NCBI GenBank assembly: GCA_017962235.1
Contig: JAGCVS010000010.1
Location: 124,001 to 188,000, forward strand
Direction of reading: 5' to 3'
DNA: 64,000 bases
Source: Bacteroidales bacterium
GTDB lineage: Bacteria; Bacteroidota; Bacteroidia; Bacteroidales; UBA932
Shown here: piece by piece, positions 23,443 to 32,866 of the stretch
How the letters are laid out: each line of letters begins with the position of its first letter
Numbering within the stretch: the first letter of the stretch is position 1
Notes under the pieces: model-generated
What the model saw: only the letters and a program-made list of their open reading frames with translations
What the model was told of the DNA's origin: nothing
Database searches by the model: none
Position numbers and translations under genes: made by a program

Positions 23443-24862
23443 ACCGCAGACCCACATTGAGGGTGAAGTACCAGGGATTCTCTTTGTAGAGGGTCTGGGG
23501 GGCGTTGTCGTTGGGGAAGTAATACGACACTGTGGGTTCCGCAAAGATTCCCAGCAGACTGTTGAACCTGTAGGTTGCACCCACGGATGCGCCGGCACTC
23601 CACATCAGCGGAATGTCGGAGAGCTCCGTGTAGTTGGAGGGGAAGTTGGAATTGTTGCGGCCCCAGATGCACTTGGAGGGCATTACATATGCTGAAGAGT
23701 ACAAGTCAAAGTTGTTCCAGGAGGCGATGTTGCAGCCGGCCCCCACGGGGATGCCCACATACAGCAGGTCCTGGCTAGCGCCGGAAGGGGTGATCCAGGT
23801 GTGCAGGAACGTGAACCGCACGCCGGACTCCAGATAGAGCAGGCTGTTGAGGTCGTAGCGTACCGACACGCCGCCGGATATGGGCGCGGTGTGGTGGTAG
23901 CGCATGGTGGGTGCGCCGGAAGAGTAGAACACATTGCCCTTCTCATCTGTGTACATCACCATTCCCTTGGGCAGGTTGTCCTTGTTGGTGCCCACGGAGT
24001 TGCTGGCCAGGAACCCTGAGGCTCCCAGTGAGAGTTTGCGCATCTGCTTGCGGAGCGGCTTCACCGGCTCATCAAACTGGTCGGCGAAAGGATCCGCAAA
24101 CGGGTCCCCGGCATTGCCTGTAACAGTATTGTTTGCGAGGCTCTGGTTGGTGCGGTTGGTATCGTTTGCCGGGGAACCGCTGTCTGCGTTATCTTTTTGC
24201 TCCTGTGTCGGAGCGGATGCTTCTGCGAAGGAAGTTTCTGTGCCGACGGTATTATCGGAAGCTGCCGGCTGAGCGTTGGATGAGTGAATGTCGGATGACT
24301 GAACGTTGGTCTGCTGAAGACCGGACTTCTGAGCCTCAGTCTGATTGGACCCGGAGTGGGAGAGAGCACGGCCGGCTGCCTTTGACGAGGAGCCTGAAGT
24401 GCGACCCGCGTTGAAGCGGCCGGAAGTCTTATCACTACCGGAAGCCACAGCTACCTGCTCATCCACCGGAGCAACCTCTTCTGCTACAGCCACAGCCTCA
24501 TTCTCTGTCAAGGCTTTCTCTACAACAGTCACCTGCTCTTCTGCAGGCTGGGAAGATACTTCTGCCAGCTTATCAGTTGCATCCTGACGCGGCCAGAGGA
24601 GCCATGCGCCCGCTGCGGCGATAACTGCCACGGCAGCGGCGGCACGCATCCACACGGCGGTGCGGCGGCGCGAAGCAGCAGCCTTCTGTCCGCCACCAAC
24701 GGCGGCAAACGCCTGCTTCTGAGCCCCGGCGGCACGTTCTGCCTCCGCGGCCAGCATCTTCTCTTTGATCTGTTCAAAACTCATCTGCGGAGCGGCGCCC
24801 TCGAAGGATCCAACCTTGCTGCGCAGCTTCTCCATCCAATCCATATCGTTATTCTTTTTCAT
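23429..24862 (-). CDS. Dma-like dual-membrane-spanning anti-sigma factor
   Basis: This 477-aa protein has a cytosolic N terminus (about 1-70), an Ala-rich transmembrane helix near 71-92 (MRAAAAVAVIAAAGAWLLWP), a long Ser/Thr/Asn/Gln-rich low-complexity stretch to about 255, and a C-terminal beta-barrel-like domain ending GLRFNLQ. The layout matches the Dma family of Bacteroides, in which one chain binds a sigma factor in the cytoplasm and reaches an outer-membrane barrel. It overlaps by 14 bp the ECF sigma gene just upstream, its expected partner. The barrel may sense outer-membrane state (inference). Confidence 0.8.
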   Translation of the reverse strand: MKKNNDMDWMEKLRSKVGSFEGAAPQMSFEQIKEKMLAAEAERAAGAQKQAFAAVGGGQKAAASRRRTAVWMRAAAAVAVIAAAGAWLLWPRQDATDKLAEVSSQPAEEQVTVVEKALTENEAVAVAEEVAPVDEQVAVASGSDKTSGRFNAGRTSGSSSKAAGRALSHSGSNQTEAQKSGLQQTNVQSSDIHSSNAQPAASDNTVGTETSFAEASAPTQEQKDNADSGSPANDTNRTNQSLANNTVTGNAGDPFADPFADQFDEPVKPLRKQMRKLSLGASGFLASNSVGTNKDNLPKGMVMYTDEKGNVFYSSGAPTMRYHHTAPISGGVSVRYDLNSLLYLESGVRFTFLHTWITPSGASQDLLYVGIPVGAGCNIASWNNFDLYSSAYVMPSKCIWGRNNSNFPSNYTELSDIPLMWSAGASVGATYRFNSLLGIFAEPTVSYYFPNDNAPQTLYKENPWYFTLNVGLRFNLQ

Positions 24863-25367
24863 ATTCCTTAATCATTTGTGCCAGGTGCGCCTTGGCGCGG
24901 AAGAACCTCATGGCGGAGGCGCTCTCCCGGATGCCCAGCGCAGCGGCTATTTCGCGATGGGAGTACCCTTCAAACACAAACATATTCAGCACGGTACGCT
25001 CCACATCGGGCAATTCCAAAATCATGTTATAGAGGTCTTCATCCTTCACGCCGTCTATGCCGGCCATATCGCCGTCGGAAGCATCCAGAGAGCGGAGGTT
25101 CAGGGTGCCGATGTCCTCGCTCTCCCGCACCGGGTCTTTCTTTCTGAGGTACATCAGGCAGGTGTTGGCCATGATGCGCGACAGCCATGCCTTCAGGCTG
25201 CCCGGACCCCGGTCGCGGAACTGGCTCCAGTTCAGATACGCGCTCACAAAGCCGTCCTGGAACATATCCTGAGCCGTTGCGGCGTCACGCACGTAGCGCC
25301 TGCAGACCGACAGCAGATATGCCCCGTCGGCCTTGTATGCCTGCTCCAGAGCTTCGATACCGTCCAT
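24849..25367 (-). CDS. ECF RNA polymerase sigma factor
   Basis: 172 aa from the ATG at 25367; the longer frame enters the promoter region. Sigma-2 is about residues 8-75 (YLLSVCRRYVRDAATAQDMF, then LKAWLSRIMANTCLMYLRKK) and sigma-4 about 110-165 (LPDVERTVLNMFVFEGYSHR, then IAAALGIRESASAMRFFRAK). It should drive an envelope-related regulon and be held inactive by the Dma-like protein encoded immediately downstream. Confidence 0.92.
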   Translation of the reverse strand: MDGIEALEQAYKADGAYLLSVCRRYVRDAATAQDMFQDGFVSAYLNWSQFRDRGPGSLKAWLSRIMANTCLMYLRKKDPVRESEDIGTLNLRSLDASDGDMAGIDGVKDEDLYNMILELPDVERTVLNMFVFEGYSHREIAAALGIRESASAMRFFRAKAHLAQMIKEYEKE

Positions 25368-25419
25368 AACAATTCTGATTACTAAATGCAAATGTGGGCA
25401 AAATCTCACATAATTTGTA

Positions 25420-25427
25420 TAAATTTG
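25420..25427 (+). promoter_or_regulatory. -7 box before the HAMP-protein operon
   Basis: TAAATTTG matches TAnnTTTG 6 bp before the ATG at 25433, which implies a very short or absent leader if this is the main promoter. Confidence 0.5.
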
Positions 25428-25432
25428 CGTCT

Positions 25433-26272
25433 ATGAATAATAAAAAAGCAGATAAGAAGCGCGTAAGGAGCATAAAAAGCAAGGTGGGGGCGGGCTTTAC
25501 TGTGCTTGCATTCATTCTGTTTTTCTCCAGTATAGTGTCGCTGTTCGAGTACACCCGCATGAACCGTGTCCTCACGCAGCAGATCGGGGAGAACGTGAAC
25601 AGCGTGAACATAGCCCGCGACCTGATTATCCTTACTGAAGATTATAACCTGGGCGTGCTGGACGCCATGAGCGAGGCCGATTATGAAGGCGGCTTTGTGA
25701 CGGGCGGCCCCGCAGACGCCACCAACGCAGAATTTATCCAGGATTTCTCCAACACGATGGAGGATATGCGCCGCTCTTTCACCGAGAGCACCTCTTTCAA
25801 GGAGAAGAATTATGCCGACAGCGTGCTGCTGGCCTATACGGCCTACATGCAGGTGCTGCGCGAATCGTTGGACATGACCGGCAGCAACCTTGAAGAGCGT
25901 CAGGAGTGGTATTTCAACCGCCTGCAGCCCTTCTACATGAAGCTGCGCAACTATATCCGCCGCCTTACCGACGCCAGTCAGCAGGCGCTTCTGGAGAACT
26001 CCAAGAAGGTGGATGAAACTTTCTACCGCAGCATAACCCCCGCGATTGCATCGGTGGTGGTGGGGCTGCTGGTGGTGATGCTCTTCAACTATTTCATCAA
26101 CTTTTACCTGATCAACCCGCTGATAAAGATAAACAAGGGCATCACCGGTTACCGCAACGTCCGCAAGGACTATACGGTTGAGGTGGACAACAACGGCGAT
26201 GAACTGGATTCGCTGAACAACGCCGTGCGGGATATCATAGAAGACCACAAGGCGGTCTCAAACGCAAGCTAG
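25433..26272 (+). CDS. Membrane protein with periplasmic sensor region and terminal HAMP domain
   Basis: 279 aa. One transmembrane helix near 15-36, a helical periplasmic domain near 37-192, a second helix near 196-220 (IASVVVGLLVVMLFNYFINF), and a HAMP-like segment (NPLIKINKGITGYRNVRKDY to LNNAVRDIIEDH) that ends the protein. This is the sensor half of histidine kinases or chemoreceptors, but no kinase or signalling domain follows, either in frame or in the next gene. It may signal by pairing with another protein (inference). First gene of a rightward run with trkH. Confidence 0.75.
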   Translation: MNNKKADKKRVRSIKSKVGAGFTVLAFILFFSSIVSLFEYTRMNRVLTQQIGENVNSVNIARDLIILTEDYNLGVLDAMSEADYEGGFVTGGPADATNAEFIQDFSNTMEDMRRSFTESTSFKEKNYADSVLLAYTAYMQVLRESLDMTGSNLEERQEWYFNRLQPFYMKLRNYIRRLTDASQQALLENSKKVDETFYRSITPAIASVVVGLLVVMLFNYFINFYLINPLIKINKGITGYRNVRKDYTVEVDNNGDELDSLNNAVRDIIEDHKAVSNAS

Positions 26273-26281
26273 AAGTCTTAG

Positions 26282-27727
26282 ATGAACCTCAGAGCCATAT
26301 CCAAGAACATAGGGCTGGCGCTCCTGGTGGACGCCGGATTCATGTTCCTGTCTGTGATTGTGGCGATGCTGTATCATTTTGATTCCTCTTTCACCCCGCT
26401 GCTTATCGGCGCCACGCTGACGCTGCTGGTGGGGGTGCTCCCCATAATCTTTGTGGGTAAGGGGCAAAACCGCATCACCACCCGCGAGGGGTTCTTCATC
26501 CTCTTTTTCGCATGGCTGCTCTCGTGCGTGTTCGGCCTGCTGCCGTACGCCCTTTGGGGCGGTCCGTTCTCGCTGGAGAACGCCTGGTTCGAGAGCGTAT
26601 CGGGCTTCACCGCCACCGGCGCCACCATCCTCAGTGACATCGAGTCGCTGCCGCACGGGCTGCTGTTCTGGCGCTCTTCCACCCACTTCATAGGCGGTTT
26701 GGGAGTGGTCGTCTTCATGATGATGATTCTCCCTTCCACCGGCACCGTAAAGCTCAAGATGCGCCGCATAGAGGTCTCCGACATGTCGGCGGGCGATTAT
26801 AACTTCCGCTCCAACAAGATTGTGAGGGTGGTGCTCACGGTTTACATCTCCATGATGGTGGTTTGCGCGCTGCTGTTTATGGCGGCGGGGCTCTCCGTTT
26901 TTGACGCGGTAACCCACGCCTTCAGCGTGGTGGCCACCGGCGGCTTCAGCCCCAAGAACGCATCCATAGGTACCTACGGGTCGCACTGGGTGGAGCTCAT
27001 CGCCATGGTTTTCATGCTGGCCAGTTCGCTCCATTACGGCCTGCTGTACTCCTCCATCACGGGGTGCAACCTCAATGTGCTGCGCAACCCAATCTCGCGC
27101 TTTTTCTTCTCCACCATAGGCATCGGCATAGTGCTGATGACCGCCAGCCTGCTGCTCACCCGCACCATCACCAACCCGTTTGAGGCGGTATGGCAGTCGG
27201 CTTTCAACGTGGTTTCAATTGGCACCTCCACCGGCCTGGCCACCGTGGATACATCCATCTGGCCGGCGTTCTGCATACTTCTGCTGCTCTATTTCTCCAT
27301 TCAGTGTGGCTGCTCCGGTTCCACCACCGGCGGTTTGAAGGCAGACCGCATCTGGGTGCTGACCCGTGCCGTGCGGGCGCAGGTGGTGCGTACCATCCAC
27401 CCCAACGCCGTGATCCGCGTGAAATCGGGCAGCAACGTGATAGATTCGGAGCAGGTGAATTCCATAGCGATGTACGCCTTGCTGTATGTGGCGATACTTT
27501 TTATTGGCGCGGTGATTTACGCGGCGTGCGGCATGACCCTGGTGGATGCCTTCACCGGCTCCTGCGCCATGGTGGGCAACGTGGGCCCGGCATTCGGCAG
27601 CATCGGCTCCATGAGCAACTATGGCGCCGTCCCCATCCTTGCCAAGGTGATCATGGGCCTGGAGATGATAATCGGCCGTCTGGGACTCTATGCGGCGTTT
27701 GCCATGTTCGCACTCAAGAAGGCGTAG
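26282..27727 (+). CDS. trkH: TrkH-family potassium uptake protein
   Basis: 481 aa with about ten membrane helices. The four pore loops of K+ transporters are visible, for example SGFTATGATILSD near 102-114, VVATGGFSPKNAS near 216-228, SIGTSTGLAT near 309-318 and SCAMVGNVGPAFGS near 425-440. It moves K+ into the cell, usually with TrkA-like nucleotide-binding subunits, none of which is in the window. Ten base pairs separate it from the HAMP gene. Confidence 0.92.
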   Translation: MNLRAISKNIGLALLVDAGFMFLSVIVAMLYHFDSSFTPLLIGATLTLLVGVLPIIFVGKGQNRITTREGFFILFFAWLLSCVFGLLPYALWGGPFSLENAWFESVSGFTATGATILSDIESLPHGLLFWRSSTHFIGGLGVVVFMMMILPSTGTVKLKMRRIEVSDMSAGDYNFRSNKIVRVVLTVYISMMVVCALLFMAAGLSVFDAVTHAFSVVATGGFSPKNASIGTYGSHWVELIAMVFMLASSLHYGLLYSSITGCNLNVLRNPISRFFFSTIGIGIVLMTASLLLTRTITNPFEAVWQSAFNVVSIGTSTGLATVDTSIWPAFCILLLLYFSIQCGCSGSTTGGLKADRIWVLTRAVRAQVVRTIHPNAVIRVKSGSNVIDSEQVNSIAMYALLYVAILFIGAVIYAACGMTLVDAFTGSCAMVGNVGPAFGSIGSMSNYGAVPILAKVIMGLEMIIGRLGLYAAFAMFALKKA

Positions 27728-27730
27728 GGT

Positions 27731-29146
27731 ATGGCAGCGGGGGGCTTTTCGCAGGCTATAGCAAGTAATCTGGCTTTCGAACCAACTGAAGATCAGAGCC
27801 GGCTGTTCGGCGCCCTGGAGGCGTTTGGCGGTGACCAGGCCTCCGATATAATGGTGGTGGCGGGCTATGCCGGCACCGGCAAGACCAGCGCCATCGCCGC
27901 GTTTGTGAAGACTCTGGACCAGCATCGGTACAAGTTTGTGTTGCTGGCACCCACCGGCCGCGCCGCAAAGGTGCTGAGCAACTTTACGGGGATGCCGGCC
28001 TACACCATCCACAAGCATATCTACCGTCAGAAATCCACCAGCGGCGCATTTGGCAAGTTTTCGCTGGACATTAACCGCAGCCGCAACACGTTCTACATCA
28101 TAGACGAGGCGTCGCTGATAACCATTGGCGGCGATGCGGGCGGGGCGGTGTTCGGCAGCGGCGATCTGCTTCAGGACCTGGTGAGCTATGTGCGCAGCGC
28201 CCCGGGCAACAAGATGATATTTGTGGGCGACCGCGGGCAGCTCCCTCCGGTGGGGATGGACGCCAGTCCGGCGCTGGATCTGGACTTCATGGAGAGCGCC
28301 TTTGGCAAGGTCCACAGTGCCGATTTGCAGCAGGTGCTGCGGCAGGCGGAGGGCTCCGGTATACTGCACAACGCCACCATTCTCAGAAAGATGGAGCAGC
28401 GCGGCGACATATCGATGCCCAAGCTGGAACTGGAGCCGTACAAGGATATCGCCCGCATAGGCGGCGGCGAGCTGATAGAGAGCATGAGCGACGCGATTGG
28501 GAAGTGGGGGCTGGACAGCGTGGTGGTACTCACCCGCAGCAACAAGCGGGCAAATCGCTACAACGCCGGCATCCGCGCGCAGGTGCTCTACCGCGAGGAA
28601 CAGCTCACCCGCAGCGACAAGCTGATGGTGGTGAAGAACTGCTACCAGTTTCTGGAGGCGGTGGACGACCCCGGCTTTTTTATCGCCAACGGCGACATGG
28701 CGCGCCTGATAAAGATCAAGAAGTACGAGGAGCGCTACGGGCTGCACTTTGCCCAGGCGACCCTCTCTTTCCCCGATTACGACAATCTGGAGATCACCGC
28801 CAAGGTGATACTGGACACCCTCACCAGCGAATCGGCCGCCCTGAGCAACGAGCAGCAGCAGGCGCTGTTCGATGGCGTTTGGGCAGATTACGAGGATATC
28901 ACCACCAAGAAGAAACGTTACGAGGCGGTGCGTGAAGACAAGTACTTCAACGCGCTGCAGATAAAATATGCCACCGCAATCACCTGCCACAAGTCGCAGG
29001 GAGGCGGCTGGCCGTGCGTATACATAGACAACCCGTTCTGGGGGCCTGAGGTCACGGAAGAGGACATAAAATGGCTCTATACCGCCGTAACCCGCGCCAG
29101 CGAACAGGCATATCTGGTTAACTTTCCCGACAAATGTTTCGTATGA
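27731..29146 (+). CDS. RecD-like SF1 DNA helicase (AAA family)
   Basis: 471 aa. Walker A VVAGYAGTGKTSAIAAF near 38-54, LLAPTGRAAKVLS near 71-83, Walker B YIIDEASLI near 120, MIFVGDRGQLPPVG near 160-174, and the C-terminal AITCHKSQGGGWPCVYID near 416-433, where superfamily 1 helicases have THKSQG. It lacks an N-terminal helix-hairpin-helix region, so it is the short RecD-like form. Its role in repair is inferred. It starts 3 bp after trkH and its end overlaps the DPP IV gene by 4 bp. Confidence 0.87.
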   Translation: MAAGGFSQAIASNLAFEPTEDQSRLFGALEAFGGDQASDIMVVAGYAGTGKTSAIAAFVKTLDQHRYKFVLLAPTGRAAKVLSNFTGMPAYTIHKHIYRQKSTSGAFGKFSLDINRSRNTFYIIDEASLITIGGDAGGAVFGSGDLLQDLVSYVRSAPGNKMIFVGDRGQLPPVGMDASPALDLDFMESAFGKVHSADLQQVLRQAEGSGILHNATILRKMEQRGDISMPKLELEPYKDIARIGGGELIESMSDAIGKWGLDSVVVLTRSNKRANRYNAGIRAQVLYREEQLTRSDKLMVVKNCYQFLEAVDDPGFFIANGDMARLIKIKKYEERYGLHFAQATLSFPDYDNLEITAKVILDTLTSESAALSNEQQQALFDGVWADYEDITTKKKRYEAVREDKYFNALQIKYATAITCHKSQGGGWPCVYIDNPFWGPEVTEEDIKWLYTAVTRASEQAYLVNFPDKCFV

Positions 29147-31158
29147 AAAGAATGATACTTGCGGCCGCGATTCTGGCGGCCTTCACTTCAGCCGCCCACG
29201 CGCAGCAGAAAACGCCCCTTACAGACGCGCAGATAATCTCCGGGAATTATCCGGAGGGAATCTTCAACAAGCGAGAGGAAGCGCCCGCAGCGGCCAGCAA
29301 TGCGGCTCAGCCGGCCGTGCCGGAGCTGGTGAAAGGATGGGAGAACCCCACGTATTCCCCCGATAATAAGCATATCGCTTATACCATGGAGGGCGACCTT
29401 TACTCCATAGAGGTGGCCACCCATCGTATTCATCGTCATACAGAAGACGGCAGCGCCGTTATCAGCAACGGTTTTGCATCGTGGGTCTATTATGAAGAGA
29501 TTTTCGGCCGCCCGAGCCGCTACCGCGCCTTCTGGTGGAGTCCGGACAGCAAGGTTATCGCGTTCTATCGTTTTGACAATACAAAGGTGCCGATGTTCCC
29601 CATTTACGATGCCGCCGGCAAGCACGGCACCCTGCGCGAGACCCGCTACCCCAAGGCGGGCGATCCCAACCCGGAGGTGAAGGTGGGCTTTGTGAGCGTG
29701 GAGGGCGACAGCGTGGTTTGGAGCGATTTCAATGCGGCGCGCGACCAGTACTTCGGTACTCCGTTCTGGGACTGGAAAGGGACCAAACTGCTGGTGCCCT
29801 GGATGGACCGCAAGCAGGACAACATGATAATCTACAGCGTGGACCCGCTATACGGGCAGAAGGAATCCATTTACAGCGAGCATCAGGATACCTGGGTGGA
29901 CTGGCCCGACAACATGCTGTGCAACTCCAAGGGAATCTACCTGGTGCGCGACTATGAGATGTGGCAGCGCATCTACTTTCTCTCATACGACGGCAAGACC
30001 TTCAAGTATGCCTCAGACCGGAAGAATTACTGGGGCATACGGCTGCTCTTTTTGAACGACAAGTATCTGTTCTTCACCGCCCGCGGCGGGGAGTCGTCGC
30101 TGCGCAACGACATCTACCGGGTGACCCTGCGCGACGCCAAGGTAGACCGCATCTCCTTCGGTGACTACGATTTTACCGCGGTGAAGGTGGCTGAAGACGG
30201 CAAGAGCGTTACGGCGACCCTCTCCAACTGCCACACCCCGCCGCGCGATGTGGAGATAAAGGTTCCCTCCAACGGCAAAGTAAAGGAGAAGGACATCACC
30301 GTGCTGTTTGACAACTGCGGACCCAAATATCATGATTATCAGATAGCCGAGAAGGAGATAGTGTACATCACCCTCCGCGACGGCAGCAAGGTGCCGGTAT
30401 CGGTGGTTTGGCCCGTGAATATGGACCGCTCCGGCCGCACCAAGTATCCCGTAAAGGTGGATATCTACGGCGGCCCCGACAGCCAGCAGGTATACGACCG
30501 CTACCCCCGCTCCAACTTTTACACGCAGTGGTGGGCATACCACGGGGTGGTGCAGGTGACTCTGGAGACCCGCTCCGCCGGGCATCTGGGGCGCAACGGT
30601 GTGAACACCATATACCGCAGGCTCAGCCACCCGGAGATGGACGATTTTATAGACGAGATAAAGTACTTTGGCTCACTGCCGTACATCAACTCCAAGAAGG
30701 TGGGCATAGAGGGGTATTCCTACGGCGGCACCATGGCGCTGCTGGCCGTAACCGAGGGGAACGAGTACTTCCAGTATGCAGTGGCCAGCGGCGGGGTGAT
30801 GGACTGGCAGCTTTACGACAGCCACTATACGGAGCGTTACATGGACCGTCCGCAGGACAACCCTGACGGCTATGCCGCCGCTGCCGTGTTCGAGCGTATG
30901 GGCAATTATCGCGGCGATGATACCAACATGCTGCGCATCACCCACGGCACGGGCGATGACAACGTGCACATGCAGCACACCCTGCAGGTGATAGACCGGC
31001 TGCAGCGTGACGGCAAGGAGTTTGAGCTTATGCTCTACCCGGGCGGCATGCACGGCTACCGCGGCGCCCAGCAGCGCCACTTTGAGATGCAGAACATGCG
31101 CTTCTGGTACAATTATCTGCTGGAGCAGGAGCTTCCCGATGTTCTGAAATCCAGATAA
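29143..31158 (+). CDS. Dipeptidyl peptidase IV (S9B family serine peptidase)
   Basis: 671 aa from the ATG at 29143, giving signal peptide MKRMILAAAILAAFTSAAHA. A propeller domain carries the Glu motif SWVYYEEIFGRPSRYRAFWW that holds the substrate N terminus. The hydrolase domain has nucleophile Ser in GYSYGG (near 526), Asp in HGTGDDNVH (near 605) and His in MHGYRG (near 637). It removes X-Pro or X-Ala dipeptides in the periplasm. Common in Bacteroidales. Confidence 0.94.
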   Translation: MKRMILAAAILAAFTSAAHAQQKTPLTDAQIISGNYPEGIFNKREEAPAAASNAAQPAVPELVKGWENPTYSPDNKHIAYTMEGDLYSIEVATHRIHRHTEDGSAVISNGFASWVYYEEIFGRPSRYRAFWWSPDSKVIAFYRFDNTKVPMFPIYDAAGKHGTLRETRYPKAGDPNPEVKVGFVSVEGDSVVWSDFNAARDQYFGTPFWDWKGTKLLVPWMDRKQDNMIIYSVDPLYGQKESIYSEHQDTWVDWPDNMLCNSKGIYLVRDYEMWQRIYFLSYDGKTFKYASDRKNYWGIRLLFLNDKYLFFTARGGESSLRNDIYRVTLRDAKVDRISFGDYDFTAVKVAEDGKSVTATLSNCHTPPRDVEIKVPSNGKVKEKDITVLFDNCGPKYHDYQIAEKEIVYITLRDGSKVPVSVVWPVNMDRSGRTKYPVKVDIYGGPDSQQVYDRYPRSNFYTQWWAYHGVVQVTLETRSAGHLGRNGVNTIYRRLSHPEMDDFIDEIKYFGSLPYINSKKVGIEGYSYGGTMALLAVTEGNEYFQYAVASGGVMDWQLYDSHYTERYMDRPQDNPDGYAAAAVFERMGNYRGDDTNMLRITHGTGDDNVHMQHTLQVIDRLQRDGKEFELMLYPGGMHGYRGAQQRHFEMQNMRFWYNYLLEQELPDVLKSR

Positions 31159-31164
31159 AATTCT

Positions 31165-31172
31165 TACATTTG
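31165..31172 (+). promoter_or_regulatory. -7 box before the phosphosugar mutase gene
   Basis: TACATTTG fits TAnnTTTG in the 43-bp gap, 30 bp before the ATG at 31202, so this gene may have its own promoter. Confidence 0.5.
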
Positions 31173-31201
31173 AGGATACGGAAATAATAAATACAAAATA
31201 T

Positions 31202-32863
31202 ATGGAAAAGACATACCTGGACATAGCCAAAAGCTGGTTGAGCGAAAGTTTTGACGCTGCCACCCGCGCAGAGGTGGCGGAGCTTATAAAGGGCGACCAG
31301 AAAGAGCTGGAAGACCGTTTCTACCGCACTCTGGAGTTCGGTACCGGCGGCCTTCGCGGCGTGATGGGCGTGGGCACCAACCGCATGAACAAATACACCG
31401 TGGGGATGGCGACCCAGGGCCTGGCAAACTATCTCAAGCAGCTTTATGCGGGCAAGCCCACTTCGGTGGTTATCTCCTATGACTGCCGCAACAATTCCCG
31501 CTTCTTTGCAGATATCACCGCCGGCGTCCTTCTGAAGAACGGCATCAAGGTTTATCTGTTCGAGGATATCCGCCCCACGCCGGAGCTGAGCTTCTCCATC
31601 CGTCATTTGCACTGCAACGCCGGCATCATGATCACGGCGTCCCACAACCCCAAGCAGTACAACGGCTACAAGGTGTTCTGGGAGGACGGCGCGCAGATAG
31701 TGGAGCCGCACGACAAGAATATAATTGCGGAGGTGGCCAAGATCACAGATCCGGCGCAGGTTATGTTCAACGACAATCCCGCCCTGAAACCCGTGATGGT
31801 GGGCGCTGAAGTAGATAAAGCCTTCCTGGATTCCATTTATACGCTGATGCTCTCGCTGGATGCAGTGCAGCGCCACAGCGACATGAAGATAGTCTACACT
31901 CCGCTGCACGGCACCGGCAGCCGCACCGTGTATCCGTTCCTGGCCAAGATGGGCTTCAAGAACGTGGTTCACGTGCCGGAGCAGGATCTCAACAGCGGTG
32001 ATTTCCCCACGGTGGTATCGCCCAACCCGGAGGAGCCCACAGCCATGAAGATGGCTATGGAGAAGGCAGACGAGGTGGGCGCCGACCTGGTGCTGGCCTC
32101 CGACCCCGATGCCGACCGCATCGGCGTGGCTGTTCGCGACGACAAGGGGAAGATTGTGCTGCTCAACGGCAACCAGATTCTGAGCATCCTGTTCGCATAT
32201 ATGCTGGAGCGCTGGAGCGCCCTTGGCAAGCTCAAGACAGGTGACCCGTATATGGTCAAGACAATCGTTTCCACCCGTCTGGCAGACGCTATCTGCGCCA
32301 AGTACGGCGTGCAGCTGTACAGCGTGCTCACCGGCTTCAAGAATATCGCCACCGTGGTGCGCGAGAATGAGGGCAAGCGGGTATACATCGGCGGCGGTGA
32401 AGAGAGCAACGGCTTCAACCCCGGCGACTTTGTACGCGACAAGGATTCTGCAGCAAGCTGCGGCCTGCTGGCAGAGTGCGCCGCATGGCTCAAAGACCGC
32501 GGGCAGACCGTATACGGCTATCTGCAGGAGATTTACAAGGAGTTCGGATATTATAAAGAGGGCCTCACCAGCATCTACCGCGAGGGCAAGGAGGGCGCCG
32601 CAGAGATCCAGAAGATAATGAAGGATTATCGCGCAAATCCTCCCAAAGAGCTGCTGGGCAGCAAGGTCGTTAAGGTTATCGACTATCTGGAAACTGAAAA
32701 GACCAAGCTCCCCAAGAGCAACGTGCTGCAGTTCCTCTCTGAGGACGGCACCATAGTTTCCGTACGTCCTTCCGGCACCGAGCCCAAGATCAAGTTCTAC
32801 TTTGGCGCTTCCGGCGCCGATGCGGACACTAAGATTGCACAGCTTAAAGAGCAGTTCAAATAG
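31202..32863 (+). CDS. Phospho-sugar mutase (PgcA-type phosphoglucomutase)
   Basis: 553 aa, the long form of the alpha-D-phosphohexomutase family. It has FGTGGLRGVMG near 42-52, the phosphoserine loop TASHNPKQYNGYKV near 144-157, the metal loop DPDADRIG near 302-309, GGEESNGF near 399-406 and the phosphate loop RPSGTEPKIKFY near 523-534. It interconverts hexose-1- and -6-phosphates, or pentose phosphates in some members. A second, shorter mutase (glmM) lies elsewhere in the window. Four base pairs upstream of the HAD gene. Confidence 0.9.
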   Translation: MEKTYLDIAKSWLSESFDAATRAEVAELIKGDQKELEDRFYRTLEFGTGGLRGVMGVGTNRMNKYTVGMATQGLANYLKQLYAGKPTSVVISYDCRNNSRFFADITAGVLLKNGIKVYLFEDIRPTPELSFSIRHLHCNAGIMITASHNPKQYNGYKVFWEDGAQIVEPHDKNIIAEVAKITDPAQVMFNDNPALKPVMVGAEVDKAFLDSIYTLMLSLDAVQRHSDMKIVYTPLHGTGSRTVYPFLAKMGFKNVVHVPEQDLNSGDFPTVVSPNPEEPTAMKMAMEKADEVGADLVLASDPDADRIGVAVRDDKGKIVLLNGNQILSILFAYMLERWSALGKLKTGDPYMVKTIVSTRLADAICAKYGVQLYSVLTGFKNIATVVRENEGKRVYIGGGEESNGFNPGDFVRDKDSAASCGLLAECAAWLKDRGQTVYGYLQEIYKEFGYYKEGLTSIYREGKEGAAEIQKIMKDYRANPPKELLGSKVVKVIDYLETEKTKLPKSNVLQFLSEDGTIVSVRPSGTEPKIKFYFGASGADADTKIAQLKEQFK

Positions 32864-32866
32864 GCG

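Noticed and set aside
27215..28990. 591-aa minus-strand frame
   Set aside because: Antisense to trkH and the RecD-like helicase; His/Ala/Gly-rich shadow composition.
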